Below, piece by piece: positions 42,562 to 50,615 of a stretch of 63,804 nucleotides of DNA. Source of the stretch: Chloroflexota bacterium (GTDB taxonomy: Bacteria > Chloroflexota > UBA4733); NCBI GenBank assembly GCA_023381895.1, contig JAMCTA010000056.1:1-63804 (forward strand), given 5' to 3'. Both the position numbers and the translations under genes were made by a program. The notes under the pieces were generated by a model. It had not been told where the DNA came from, made no database searches, and was given only the letters and a program-made list of their open reading frames with translations. Numbering within the stretch: the stretch's first letter is position 1; every line of letters starts with the position of its first letter.

Positions 42562-42631
42562 CGCTGTCAGCAGGCCGCGGGCACCGATCAGCTCACGCTT
42601 CCCAGGTTCTGTGCCCGGCCTGCTGACAGCG
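42562..42631 (-). terminator. Long 21-bp hairpin after the folC operon
   Basis: CGCTGTCAGCAGGCC at 42562-42576 pairs with GGCCTGCTGACAGCG at 42617-42631. The stem continues through GGGCAC/GTGCCC with a 2-nt bulge (arms 42562-42584 and 42611-42631), leaving a 26-nt loop. It starts 11 bp beyond the stop of the small membrane-protein gene on the minus strand, so it could end that transcript or protect its 3' end. No T-run follows. Confidence 0.5.
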
Positions 42632-42641
42632 TGGGGCAGTA

Positions 42642-42836
42642 CTACGGGAAAAGAGGAGCAGGAGTGATATATGCGGGGGTCGGGGGTGAGCCGCCGTGTT
42701 CGAACAGAGGACCATACGAAAAGAGTACGTACACGAGGAGTAGCACAGCAACACCAACAACCAGAGCAACACGGAGCAGCCGTCTGTGGCTCATCAGTCG
42801 TGGGGACGGTTCACTGACGCGCACCTCTTCATCCAA
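42642..42836 (-). CDS. Small single-helix membrane protein
   Basis: Sixty-four residues: an acidic and basic N-terminus, one strong membrane helix (VALVVGVAVLLLVYVLFSYG) and a Pro-rich tail. It begins 23 bp downstream of the folC stop on the same strand and ends just before the long hairpin. No family is recognised. The gene looks real because of its position and the clean hydrophobic segment. Confidence 0.6.
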   Translation of the reverse strand: MDEEVRVSEPSPRLMSHRRLLRVALVVGVAVLLLVYVLFSYGPLFEHGGSPPTPAYITPAPLFP

Positions 42837-42858
42837 GCGCTTCTACTCAGATGTTCTC

Positions 42859-44190
42859 TCACTCTTGTGCTAATGCGGCTCTCAGCTCGCCCACCAGATA
42901 GAGGGATCCCGTGACTATAACCAAGCCGCCGGCACCCGCTGACTCACGAGCCAGGTCCAGCGCGCGCCGGGCATCGTGTTCGACGGTGACCTGAGAGGAG
43001 AATGCCATCACGACCTGCGCAAGCTCTTCGGGCGGCTGGGACTGCTCCACTCCCCAGTCCGTAGAAGCCCTGAAGCGAGTGCAAATCACCCGGTCGGTCA
43101 AGCCTCGCAGCGCAGCGAGCGTGCTTCGTGGATCGTGTCCTCGTCGCATTGCGCATACCCATATTGTTCGCCGTCCAGCGAACAATACGCGCACCGCCTC
43201 GACGAGTGCGGAGAGCTTCTCTGGATTGTGTGCCCCATCGAGTAGAATGTCGGGGTGGGCTCCAACTCGCTCGAGACGTCCCGGAATCTCGCACGTTGCC
43301 AAGCCTTCCCGGATCGCCTCGAACCGGATGTCGTAGCCATACCTGCGCAGACCAATCGCCGCAGCACTCGCAAGCGCGGCATTGAGAACCTGATAGGCAC
43401 CGAGTGGCTTGGAATGGAGCATGGGGAGGCGCTCCCCCAAGACATTGAGATCGAAGTAGGCACCAGTAGTATCGACGCGGTGCACCTGTGTGGTGACATC
43501 TTCATCAAACTGCCAGAGCTCTGTCCCGACACTTGATACCCGTGTCTTCACAATGTTGATGACGCTCGGTTGAGTGGGCCCACTCACGGCAAGGGTCTGT
43601 GACTTGATAATTCCCACTTTGTCTACAGCGATGCGCTCGATGGTCGAACCCAGGATCTCCGTATGATCTAGACCAACCGTCGTCAAAACGCTGAGTAACG
43701 GATAAAGCACATTCGTAGCATCCCAGCTGCCCCCTAGTCCAACTTCGACCACGTTCGGCCTAGCCCCACGATCACGCAGCCACAGGAATAAGATCGTTAC
43801 AACGACTTCAAACCACGTTGGCGCTCGACGGAGAGCTTGCAGCTCCAGTACCGTAGGAGTGATGAGGCATAGGAGGCGATCGAGCTCATCACACGTAATG
43901 AGCTCAGAGCCGATTTGGAATCGCTCGCGTACTGTGTGCAGGTGAGGCTTCGTGTGGAGTCCGGGCGTGTACCCGGCACTTCGCAGGATGGAAGCTAAGA
44001 AATAGCTGGTAGAACCCTTGCCTGAGGTGCCGCCGATGAGAACTGCCGGAATGTCGCGCTCAGGGTGTCCAAGGCGATCAAGGAGATCCCGCATGCGATC
44101 GAGTGTCGGACCGACGCCCGGAGGCGAAGGGCGCGCCAGTGACCATAGGCGCGCCTCAATGTCAGGGCAGGACTTGGGAACGGAGATCAT
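42859..44190 (-). CDS. folC: Folylpolyglutamate/dihydrofolate synthase
   Basis: FolC adds glutamate to folates and may also make dihydrofolate. The 443-residue protein has the ATP-binding loop GGTSGKGST near residue 54, the Mur-ligase Asp/His strand GLDHTEILG, and the substrate segment DGAHNPEKLSALV. Length and motif order are normal. It follows the PHP phosphatase gene by 18 bp on the same strand, so it is probably in the transcript of the exopolysaccharide regulatory genes, although the functions are unrelated. Confidence 0.93.
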   Translation of the reverse strand: MISVPKSCPDIEARLWSLARPSPPGVGPTLDRMRDLLDRLGHPERDIPAVLIGGTSGKGSTSYFLASILRSAGYTPGLHTKPHLHTVRERFQIGSELITCDELDRLLCLITPTVLELQALRRAPTWFEVVVTILFLWLRDRGARPNVVEVGLGGSWDATNVLYPLLSVLTTVGLDHTEILGSTIERIAVDKVGIIKSQTLAVSGPTQPSVINIVKTRVSSVGTELWQFDEDVTTQVHRVDTTGAYFDLNVLGERLPMLHSKPLGAYQVLNAALASAAAIGLRRYGYDIRFEAIREGLATCEIPGRLERVGAHPDILLDGAHNPEKLSALVEAVRVLFAGRRTIWVCAMRRGHDPRSTLAALRGLTDRVICTRFRASTDWGVEQSQPPEELAQVVMAFSSQVTVEHDARRALDLARESAGAGGLVIVTGSLYLVGELRAALAQE

Positions 44191-44208
44191 GGTGCTCTCT
44201 GACTGGGA

Positions 44209-45024
44209 CTACCTTCCTCGACCGCGCAGGAATCGCATCCAACCACCAGTCTCGGTCTTCTTGCTCACCACCTTCGCAGGTAGCGTGTGCACCTCGCGGT
44301 CTTCGATGATGGCACGAGGATTATCGATAAACAGCATATGGGCAGCTTGAGCACCGAACTCCTGGACAATGGTATTGTACGCTCCTCGAAGCTGTGGCGA
44401 CCGATGTGCCGCGCCATGGCCATCACTGGCTACAACGTGGCACCAGCCTCGACTCACGGCAGTGTGCGCTACTGTCTTGGCCAGCGATCCGAACTCACCG
44501 AGGAAGCTCGACGCAGTAATCTGCACCAGGTAACCACGTTGGCACCAGTCACCGAGTTGCTCTGGTCTCTGTTGAATGCGTGCATTCCGCTCAGGATGAG
44601 CAAGCACCGGAACAAAGCCCCGAATATGCAGCTGAAACAGCGTCTCATCAAAGTACAGGGGAAGCTGATCTAGCGGTGGCTCGACGAGCACGTATCGGGA
44701 TGCGTTGAGCGTCGGCAGTACGCCATCCGCTATGAGCTGTGGCGACTGGAGCTCCAGAAAGACCTCGCACCCCAGAAGCAGCATTGGAATGCCGGCATCA
44801 TGCGCGAGCGCAGCTTGTACCGGCTCCAGGCGCCCCTTCAGACGCTCCAGCGAGTAGTGGCCTTCGAGTACTTCCTCTGAATGTGATGTTGCAACGAGCA
44901 CACCCGTCCCTGCCTCAGCGGCAGCTCGCACCAACTCGACGGCGTCCGCAACGGTTGCCGGACCATCGTCGATCCCAGGCACGACGTGAACGTGGAGATC
45001 GACGAACCCTTCAGGAAGCGTCAC
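44209..45024 (-). CDS. PHP-family tyrosine phosphatase (CpsB/YwqE-like)
   Basis: The 271-residue protein has PHP metal motifs FVDLHVHVVPGIDDGP near the start, ATSHSEEV, VLAHPERN and VASDGHG. CpsB-type phosphatases remove phosphate from bacterial tyrosine kinases that control capsule or exopolysaccharide export. The gene overlaps the kinase-like gene by 4 bp (ATGA at 45021-45024), and together with the Wzz-like gene forms the usual regulatory trio. Metal-binding residues look complete. Confidence 0.9.
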   Translation of the reverse strand: MTLPEGFVDLHVHVVPGIDDGPATVADAVELVRAAAEAGTGVLVATSHSEEVLEGHYSLERLKGRLEPVQAALAHDAGIPMLLLGCEVFLELQSPQLIADGVLPTLNASRYVLVEPPLDQLPLYFDETLFQLHIRGFVPVLAHPERNARIQQRPEQLGDWCQRGYLVQITASSFLGEFGSLAKTVAHTAVSRGWCHVVASDGHGAAHRSPQLRGAYNTIVQEFGAQAAHMLFIDNPRAIIEDREVHTLPAKVVSKKTETGGWMRFLRGRGR

Positions 45025-45695
45025 GCAGCACCGAAGAGGCGCTGAAGAAATCCCACTTGGTGTGCAGGATGAGTGACAACCGCACCAAGAACGCGGGCAT
45101 GCACTCGCTCAAGCAAAACTTTCGCATCGAGACTATCGTTACGGCGCGTCTTCCCGCTATCGATCACCAACAAGGTGCCGTCGGCGTTGGCGGCAAACAA
45201 CGCCGTGTCCGTCAGCTCGGCCAGCGAAGGCGTGTCGAAAACCACGATGTCGGCAAATTCGGCGAGTTGAGCGAGTACTCCCTGTAAGCGGGTGCTGTTC
45301 AGCGTGATCACTGGATTGTCAACAGGCGTTCCAGCGGGTAGCAGGCGCAGAAGCGGTATGTCAGTAGCCGCAACGGCCTCACCCAAGTCCACGTTGCCCG
45401 CTATCACATCCGTCAAACCTGGACTGATCCGGCTGCCCAGCAGGAGGTGCTGAGTGGGTCGGAGCAAGTCCGCATCTACGAGAACCGTCTGCTTCCCCGC
45501 CTGGCCGAATGCGGCGGCCAAATTCACGGCCACGACACTCCGGCCACTGTGGGCGTGCGGGGCAACTACTGCCACGGACCGTAAAGGATGATCTACCCCG
45601 GAAAACTGGATATTCGTGCGAAGGCGGCAGAATTCCTCAGCTGCCGGCGATTGAGGATGAGAAACGACCACCACTTCTTGAGCAATCGCTGCCAT
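45021..45695 (-). CDS. BY-kinase/CpsD-like ATPase with degenerate P-loop
   Basis: The 224-residue protein resembles the cytoplasmic part of bacterial tyrosine kinases: AEEFCRLRTNIQFS, Walker A' LVDADLLRPTQH, and Walker B IVVFDTPS. In canonical enzymes the P-loop is GEGKST; here it is HSGRSV (49-54), so the ATP-binding Lys is Arg. The C-terminus (FLQRLFGAA) lacks the tyrosine cluster that is usually phosphorylated. The protein may therefore be a scaffold or regulatory pseudokinase. The start at ATG 45695 is chosen over a TTG nine bases upstream. Confidence 0.8.
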   Translation of the reverse strand: MAAIAQEVVVVSHPQSPAAEEFCRLRTNIQFSGVDHPLRSVAVVAPHAHSGRSVVAVNLAAAFGQAGKQTVLVDADLLRPTQHLLLGSRISPGLTDVIAGNVDLGEAVAATDIPLLRLLPAGTPVDNPVITLNSTRLQGVLAQLAEFADIVVFDTPSLAELTDTALFAANADGTLLVIDSGKTRRNDSLDAKVLLERVHARVLGAVVTHPAHQVGFLQRLFGAA

Positions 45696-45719
45696 GAAAA
45701 CCAAAAACTCTCTCTCTGC

Positions 45720-46466
45720 TCAGCGCACCAATGCCGCTGGCGGAGCCTTGCTGTCCTCACGCACTCCGCTCACTGGTTTCGTCACTATGCTAGCGACCGG
45801 CAACGGGGGGACGGCACCCAGAAGCGGCATCTGCAAACCGTGCTCGACGTCATATTCACTGCGGACACGATCATCGTAGGTGTCGAGCAGGTAAGCCGCC
45901 CCAGCACCAAGAAGGAGTCCCAGAAGTCCACCAGCCAGCACGTTGATCTTCGACTTTGGCCGGTTGGGGCCGCCAGGAACTGTAGCGCTGTGAATGACTT
46001 TCACAGCTACGTCGGGATTGAGGTGAGCCAGGTTGTACTCCCGAATTGTCGTGACGAACAGGTTGGTCAGCCCGTTTGCGATGTCGGCTGCTCGGCGAGG
46101 ATCAGTGTCATCGACACTGAGGGCGATCGTGAATGCGGTATTGTCTGCGACTGCGTTGATTTCCTTTGCGAGCTGCTCGGGCGTCTTGTCAAGCTGCAAC
46201 TGCTGATTGAGCTGCCCGAGTAGTTGTTGACCGGTCATCTGGACGGCATAGTTGTCCAATAGTCCTTGTGCAGCCAAGCCATTACCGTAGTCGAAGCGTG
46301 CTGCCGTGACTGAAATGAGGGTTGATGCTCGGTAAATCTTCGTCGCCAGCTTGCTGTAGACGCCAGCTGCGCCTGCGCAGACTACGAACAGGAGAACGAT
46401 TACGAACCACCGGCGCCGAAAGGTCGCCAGCACGTCCACGATACGCAAGGCAACTCCTTTTCTCAA
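45720..46466 (-). CDS. Wzz/YveK-type chain-length determinant
   Basis: The 248-residue membrane protein begins with a cytoplasmic arm, a helix (FVIVLLFVVCAGAAGVYSKLA), and an extracytoplasmic domain with the IYRASTLISVTA strand. It ends with a Pro-Gly-rich motif (PGGPNRPKSKINVLAGGLLG) and a second helix. This is the YveK/Wzz design that controls polysaccharide chain length and activates the BY-kinase. Its kinase-like partner starts 25 bp downstream. No polymerase or glycosyltransferase genes are in the window. Confidence 0.9.
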   Translation of the reverse strand: MRKGVALRIVDVLATFRRRWFVIVLLFVVCAGAAGVYSKLATKIYRASTLISVTAARFDYGNGLAAQGLLDNYAVQMTGQQLLGQLNQQLQLDKTPEQLAKEINAVADNTAFTIALSVDDTDPRRAADIANGLTNLFVTTIREYNLAHLNPDVAVKVIHSATVPGGPNRPKSKINVLAGGLLGLLLGAGAAYLLDTYDDRVRSEYDVEHGLQMPLLGAVPPLPVASIVTKPVSGVREDSKAPPAALVR

Positions 46467-47001
46467 TGACTATAGGTAGCCACGTGCGGGCATGTCAAGT
46501 TGACAAGAGATAATGCCTTTCCCGACGCCTCCACCCGTACCAGTCAGGTCTTTCTTCTTTCGAAAATGTCGAGCGCTCGGTGTGAGAAGGTGGCCGCAGC
46601 GCCGCCACGTGACGCCCGCCTCCGTCGTGCACATTGGCAAGGAAACGAACCGGCTGGACGAGGTGGCGGCGGGACTGGTCACCGACCCCGACCAGGTCTA
46701 CACGGTGTACGAGGACCATTGGTGCGGCGGGCGCTGAAGACGATGTCGATGCTCTTACCCCTATCGGAGCCGGTTTGCGTGCGCCCTTGCCTTTCGAGTA
46801 AACCAGAACACCGAGGGACCCGGTCCAGTCGAGACTGCCGCCCGCCGGGGGACGCGGTTTTTGCGGAGCTTGCAGCGCAGCACAAGCGGAGCGCCGCCGG
46901 TCAGCCAAGGTCGCCACGGCACTCTAGGGGACTATACCGGCGACCTTAGGAAATACCGCTCGCTAGGGGTGCAGTTTTCGCAGGTGCTATCTCTTATCCC
47001 A
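46467..47001. other. High-GC segment with possible gene remnant
   Basis: No intact gene is visible. Between 46,610 and 46,735 the plus-strand frame ends HIGKETNRLDEVAAGLVTDP and shows strong GC at third positions, as does an adjacent frame near 46,850-46,910 (AVFAELAAQHKRSAAG). The two look like pieces of a vanished gene of higher GC than the neighbourhood. I do not recognise the family. Confidence 0.4.
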
Positions 47002-47031
47002 TTGACCGCCCAATGCACTCATCGGTATACT
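47002..47031 (+). promoter_or_regulatory. Promoter of the tRNA-Ser pair
   Basis: TTGACC (47002-47007) and TATACT (47026-47031) are 18 bp apart, a strong sigma-70-type match. Transcription would start near 47038, about 70 nt before the first tRNA. No other promoter is seen between the two tRNAs. Confidence 0.65.
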
Positions 47032-47106
47032 CTGCCAAGCTGCCGAGGGCTTTCTAACCACCGGTTTCTCCTTGGGAACGTGTCTTTCAAACGCCAAGGA
47101 AACCAG

Positions 47107-47192
47107 GGAGGGATGTCCGAGTGGTCGATGGAGGCCGTCTTGAAAACGGCTGAGGTGTTGAGCCTCCGGGGGTTCGAATCCCTCTCCCTCCG
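47107..47192 (+). tRNA. tRNA-Ser (anticodon UGA)
   Basis: The sequence folds as a long-variable-arm tRNA. GGAGGGA (47107-47113) pairs with TCCCTCC (47185-47191), G at 47192 is the discriminator, and the anticodon loop is CTTGAAA with anticodon TGA. The GGTTCGAATCC T-arm is present. CCA is not encoded after the discriminator, so the CCA-adding enzyme is required. Confidence 0.95.
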
Positions 47193-47208
47193 CAGCCCAC
47201 GACAGCGT

Positions 47209-47299
<91 letters not shown>

Positions 47300-47511
47300 T
47301 CCTGGTGCCCAGTTCCAAGATCATTACTGAGTAGCACGCACGACCGCGAAACGCCGCAGTTCGAGCCCTGCCGCGATCTTCCTCGAAAGAGCCTTGAGCC
47401 TCCGCGACGAGCCACCGGTGCTTGGAATGGTGCCGGTTCTTTCACTCCCCTGTTCTGGTATCGTCAAGATGTGTGCTATGACGACACTCATAATCACGCG
47501 CTCCGTACATA

Positions 47512-48393
47512 CTAGGGGCCGATGACGGGTAGTCCTTGGGGATTGGCTTCCCAGATGAACCGTTGCATATTGAGGCGTTCTACCAAGCCGTATGGACCAT
47601 TGATCCAGGTGCGGTAGCCGTCTGTGAAGGCAGTCCAGTTGTCCGCCTTTCTCCAGACGAGAAGGCCGCCCGTGGTGTGTTGTAGCCCATCGCCGTTCGC
47701 CGGGTTGTGCCGCTCATTGTCAAGACACACCCCCACAATCTTTGGGATCATCCGCTCCAGCGCTGCAAAACCCAGCATGAATTGACAAGAAGGATCACCA
47801 CCCGCACTCGCGGGTAGTGGTGGTACCCCTGCACCTCCGGCGAAGACCTCAACGACAGCATAGACCTGCTCACTGGCCGTGAGTGTCTGACCACCGACGT
47901 TTCCCGTAAAGCAACAGACGACGGCGAGGCCGGTGTTCGTAAATGCCGCATTGAGGATGTTGGCGCGATGCTCAGAACTGTGGAGCCAATCCTGATTAGT
48001 GCTCACGACTGCTTGGCTTGGAAAGTCGCTGAAGTAGTTATTGAGCGCCAGGTTCTCACCGATGGCCGTCTGAGTGATGTTGAAACCAGCGGCTTGGAGC
48101 CGCGGAACAACGTCTGCCTGCGACTGTGGGCACGTAGGATCAGCCTCTCCATCCATGCAATGCGAGAAGAAGTGATGGGAGATCAAGAAACTCGCTCGAT
48201 CTTGAGCGATCTGCATCAAGCGCGGATCGCTGACCAACGGAGCCAAGCCATTGCTTTGTCGATCCTGATTGATTGCCGAGAGTAGCTGACCAGACCAGTT
48301 GGGAGAATCTGCACGGACAACGGGCGAAGCGACGGTAGGCCATAGCCAGGAGAGGAAGACCCCGAGGAGCAAAACAACCCGAAATAGCTTCAC
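47512..48393 (-). CDS. CAP-domain secreted protein
   Basis: The product begins with a basic stretch and signal helix (VVLLLGVFLSWLWPTVA) and continues with a CAP/SCP domain. This domain contains LLSAINQDRQSNGLAPL, a His-rich ASFLISHHFFSH segment, and SSEHRANILNAAFTNTG, where the conserved His and Glu residues lie. About 90 residues follow with GDGLQHTTGGLLVWRKADNW, a domain seen beside CAP in some Chloroflexota. The protein is probably exported and acts at the surface. I prefer GTG 48393, giving 293 residues; a TTG at 48420 is possible. Confidence 0.82.
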   Translation of the reverse strand: MKLFRVVLLLGVFLSWLWPTVASPVVRADSPNWSGQLLSAINQDRQSNGLAPLVSDPRLMQIAQDRASFLISHHFFSHCMDGEADPTCPQSQADVVPRLQAAGFNITQTAIGENLALNNYFSDFPSQAVVSTNQDWLHSSEHRANILNAAFTNTGLAVVCCFTGNVGGQTLTASEQVYAVVEVFAGGAGVPPLPASAGGDPSCQFMLGFAALERMIPKIVGVCLDNERHNPANGDGLQHTTGGLLVWRKADNWTAFTDGYRTWINGPYGLVERLNMQRFIWEANPQGLPVIGP

Positions 48394-48570
48394 GCCGGCT
48401 AAGTCATAGTCCTTCCACAACTTGCCAAACGTATCATATTGCCGTGTCGTAACGTAATATAAGATCCCCTGAAGTTACCATCGTGGTTCGCTGCCGCGCT
48501 CCGCATGATAAACCAGAACAATGGGCGCTACATCAGACTCTGCACAATGCTCATTGGGCGATGAGCGGCG

Positions 48571-49047
48571 TCACGCTCTCAGGTCGATACGGTAATCTTC
48601 GCCCGGCTGGGGGATGTGCTCGGTGTCAACGGTGTGTGCTGGCGCCCTGCCATATGTCCAATACGTATTGAGCGAGTAGTTCACACCGAAGGCGACGAGG
48701 ATCGCGACCGGGTTCGCGATGAGGTAGTGCAGCGAGGTGACGTGCTCGAGGAATGCGAGTACGCTCACGTTAATGAGCAGGCTAATGAGCGATACCGCAT
48801 TGAACTGGAGCAGGCGCTGGATCTGCGGCCGCTGGCGCCCGAATGTCCAACGGTCGTTGAGGAGAAAGTTCGTAATGATTGAGCACTCAACAGCAATCAC
48901 TGACGCGACAAGAAGAGGTAGATGCAGGAACTCTCGGCCAGCGAACAGCAGACCCTCATTAATAACGACGCCGCTAGCTCCGACCGTACCAAACTTGATC
49001 AGCCGGCGCGCCGGCCACGGCAGCACGTCGAACCAGCGCCTACTCAC
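48571..49047 (-). CDS. GtrA-like membrane protein
   Basis: The 158-residue protein fits GtrA/DPMS flippase-like proteins. It has four membrane helices, with the motif RLIKFGTVGASGVVINEGLL at the start, NFLLNDRWTFG between helices two and three, and NYSLNTYWTYG near the end. Such proteins help move lipid-linked sugars across the membrane. GTG 49047 follows GGAGG. The sugar is unknown, and no glycosyltransferase is adjacent. Confidence 0.88.
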   Translation of the reverse strand: MSRRWFDVLPWPARRLIKFGTVGASGVVINEGLLFAGREFLHLPLLVASVIAVECSIITNFLLNDRWTFGRQRPQIQRLLQFNAVSLISLLINVSVLAFLEHVTSLHYLIANPVAILVAFGVNYSLNTYWTYGRAPAHTVDTEHIPQPGEDYRIDLRA

Positions 49048-49124
49048 TCACACCTCCACGTGGCGCCCGCGCGAAGCACCCTCACGGTCACGCGGGCGCC
49101 ACACCACTCTCTCGAACTCCGCAG

Positions 49125-49754
49125 CTAGCGATCGCCCCGGCCGTAGTAGCCTCGCCGATCACCGCCCTGAGAACGTCCATCGCGGTCGTCAAACCGTCCG
49201 CCTCTGTCGGAGCGCCCGAAGCCTCCGCCGTAGGATCCACCCCGCTCAGTGCGCCCTGGCCCGAATCCGCGATCGCGATCGCGATCTTCACCAAACCGCG
49301 GAGTGAAGCGGGGCCGGTCCCCCCGTGGGCTGAAGGAACGACGCGAGTCGTCTCCTCGATCGCTGAAGCCCCGCTGGCTACTGCCGCTATCACTCTGAGC
49401 ACGTTGTGAGATCAGACCGCTGAGCTCGCCCACACGTCTCTCGATCTTTTCTACGCGTGCGAGCAGGTCCGGCAACGTCTCGAAGAACGACTGCCGTAAT
49501 GCCACACTCAGGAGATCCTCGGCAAGCTCCTCAATCGCAACACCCGACCGTTCTGCGCGCCTTATGAGGCGGCGACGTAGGTCACTGCTGAGTACGAGAG
49601 TGATTCCACTATCTTCAGACTCATCTTCCACGAGCTCACCGGCTTCCTCGGCGTCGGCCGCTTCGAGGTCAGCACCTTCCAGTTCTTCAAGCTCTACGTC
49701 TTCAACTGGGACCGCTTCTTCAACACGGTCCTTACGCGAATCTCTAGCAGTCAT
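49125..49754 (-). CDS. RHH-like protein with RGG-rich disordered tail
   Basis: The 209-residue protein has an acidic N-terminus (many Glu and Asp, residues 11-48), a short RHH-like segment (GITLVLSSDLRRRLIRRAER, then a helix) and a helix with a heptad pattern. The last 85 residues are Arg/Gly/Asp/Ser-rich, containing FGRSDRGGRFDDRDG-type units. RGG tails bind RNA and promote condensates in eukaryotes and some bacteria. The family is unknown, and a role in RNA or DNA binding is inferred. The neighbours do not indicate a process. Confidence 0.75.
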   Translation of the reverse strand: MTARDSRKDRVEEAVPVEDVELEELEGADLEAADAEEAGELVEDESEDSGITLVLSSDLRRRLIRRAERSGVAIEELAEDLLSVALRQSFFETLPDLLARVEKIERRVGELSGLISQRAQSDSGSSQRGFSDRGDDSRRSFSPRGDRPRFTPRFGEDRDRDRGFGPGRTERGGSYGGGFGRSDRGGRFDDRDGRSQGGDRRGYYGRGDR

Positions 49755-50000
49755 GCTGTGTTTCTCTACCCTCTACCAATCAAACCTCGTGGCCCATCAG
49801 CCGTGGCGGGTGATCCGCCCATCGCACACCAAGCTGCGCCACTCTCGCAGGAGAGGGAGTACGACTTTCATCAGGCGCGCGGCGCGTAGTCTCCTCGAAG
49901 TAAGCCACGCACTTCAAAGGACTCGTGACAACAGATAAGCATAACGTACGATGGCGTATCGCGGCACAAGTGCCGACGATAGCAACAGCACGGCAACAGC

Positions 50001-50447
50001 CTACGCGCTCGTGCCTTCGGTCACAATCTCCACCAAGGCACGCAGAGCTGCTGTGTAGCTCCGCCAACCCAGTCCAACGACAGAGCCGTGACAGGCAGGC
50101 GCAATAATCGAATGATGACGCCACTCTTCGCGAGCAGCCGGATTGGAGAGATGCACTTCTATCACTGGGAACGGCATCGCCTTGATGCAGTCGTGCAGAG
50201 CGACGCTATACTGCGTAAAGCCCCCCGGATTGATGAGGGCTCCCGCCGCATCGTCGATGTGTTGGTGGAAGAAGTCGATCAGATCACCTTCATGGTTCGA
50301 TTGCTTGATCGCCAGCTCACAGTGCAGGTCACTCGCCAGCGCCTTGAGATGCTCATCGATCTCGGCGAGGGTGACTCGACCATAAATGTGCGGCTCACGC
50401 CGACCAAACAGGTTCAGATTGGGGCCATGTAACACTAGAATCCGCAC
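50001..50447 (-). CDS. aroQ: Type II 3-dehydroquinate dehydratase
   Basis: AroQ catalyses the third step of the shikimate pathway. The 148-residue length is normal. Motifs include LVLHGPNLNLFGRREPHIYG with the active-site Tyr, the strand INPGGFTQYSVALHD, and EVHLSNPAAREEWRHHS with the catalytic His and the lid Arg. The segment GGFTQYS is less common than the usual GAYTHTS. The start is GTG 50447. No other shikimate gene is nearby. Confidence 0.93.
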   Translation of the reverse strand: MRILVLHGPNLNLFGRREPHIYGRVTLAEIDEHLKALASDLHCELAIKQSNHEGDLIDFFHQHIDDAAGALINPGGFTQYSVALHDCIKAMPFPVIEVHLSNPAAREEWRHHSIIAPACHGSVVGLGWRSYTAALRALVEIVTEGTSA

Positions 50448-50615
50448 GGAACCATCCCTTCACGGCCGCTGAGTAGTATAGCAAGTGGCGCTCTTCTTAG
50501 TGGAATCGCCCCCTGGCTGGCACAAGCCGAGCTGGCTTACTATGACACGCCCGAACGGGGTCGTGCCTTCGGTAGAATCCGTTAGAGTCCGGTAACGGCT
50601 GGGAAGGCGACACAG

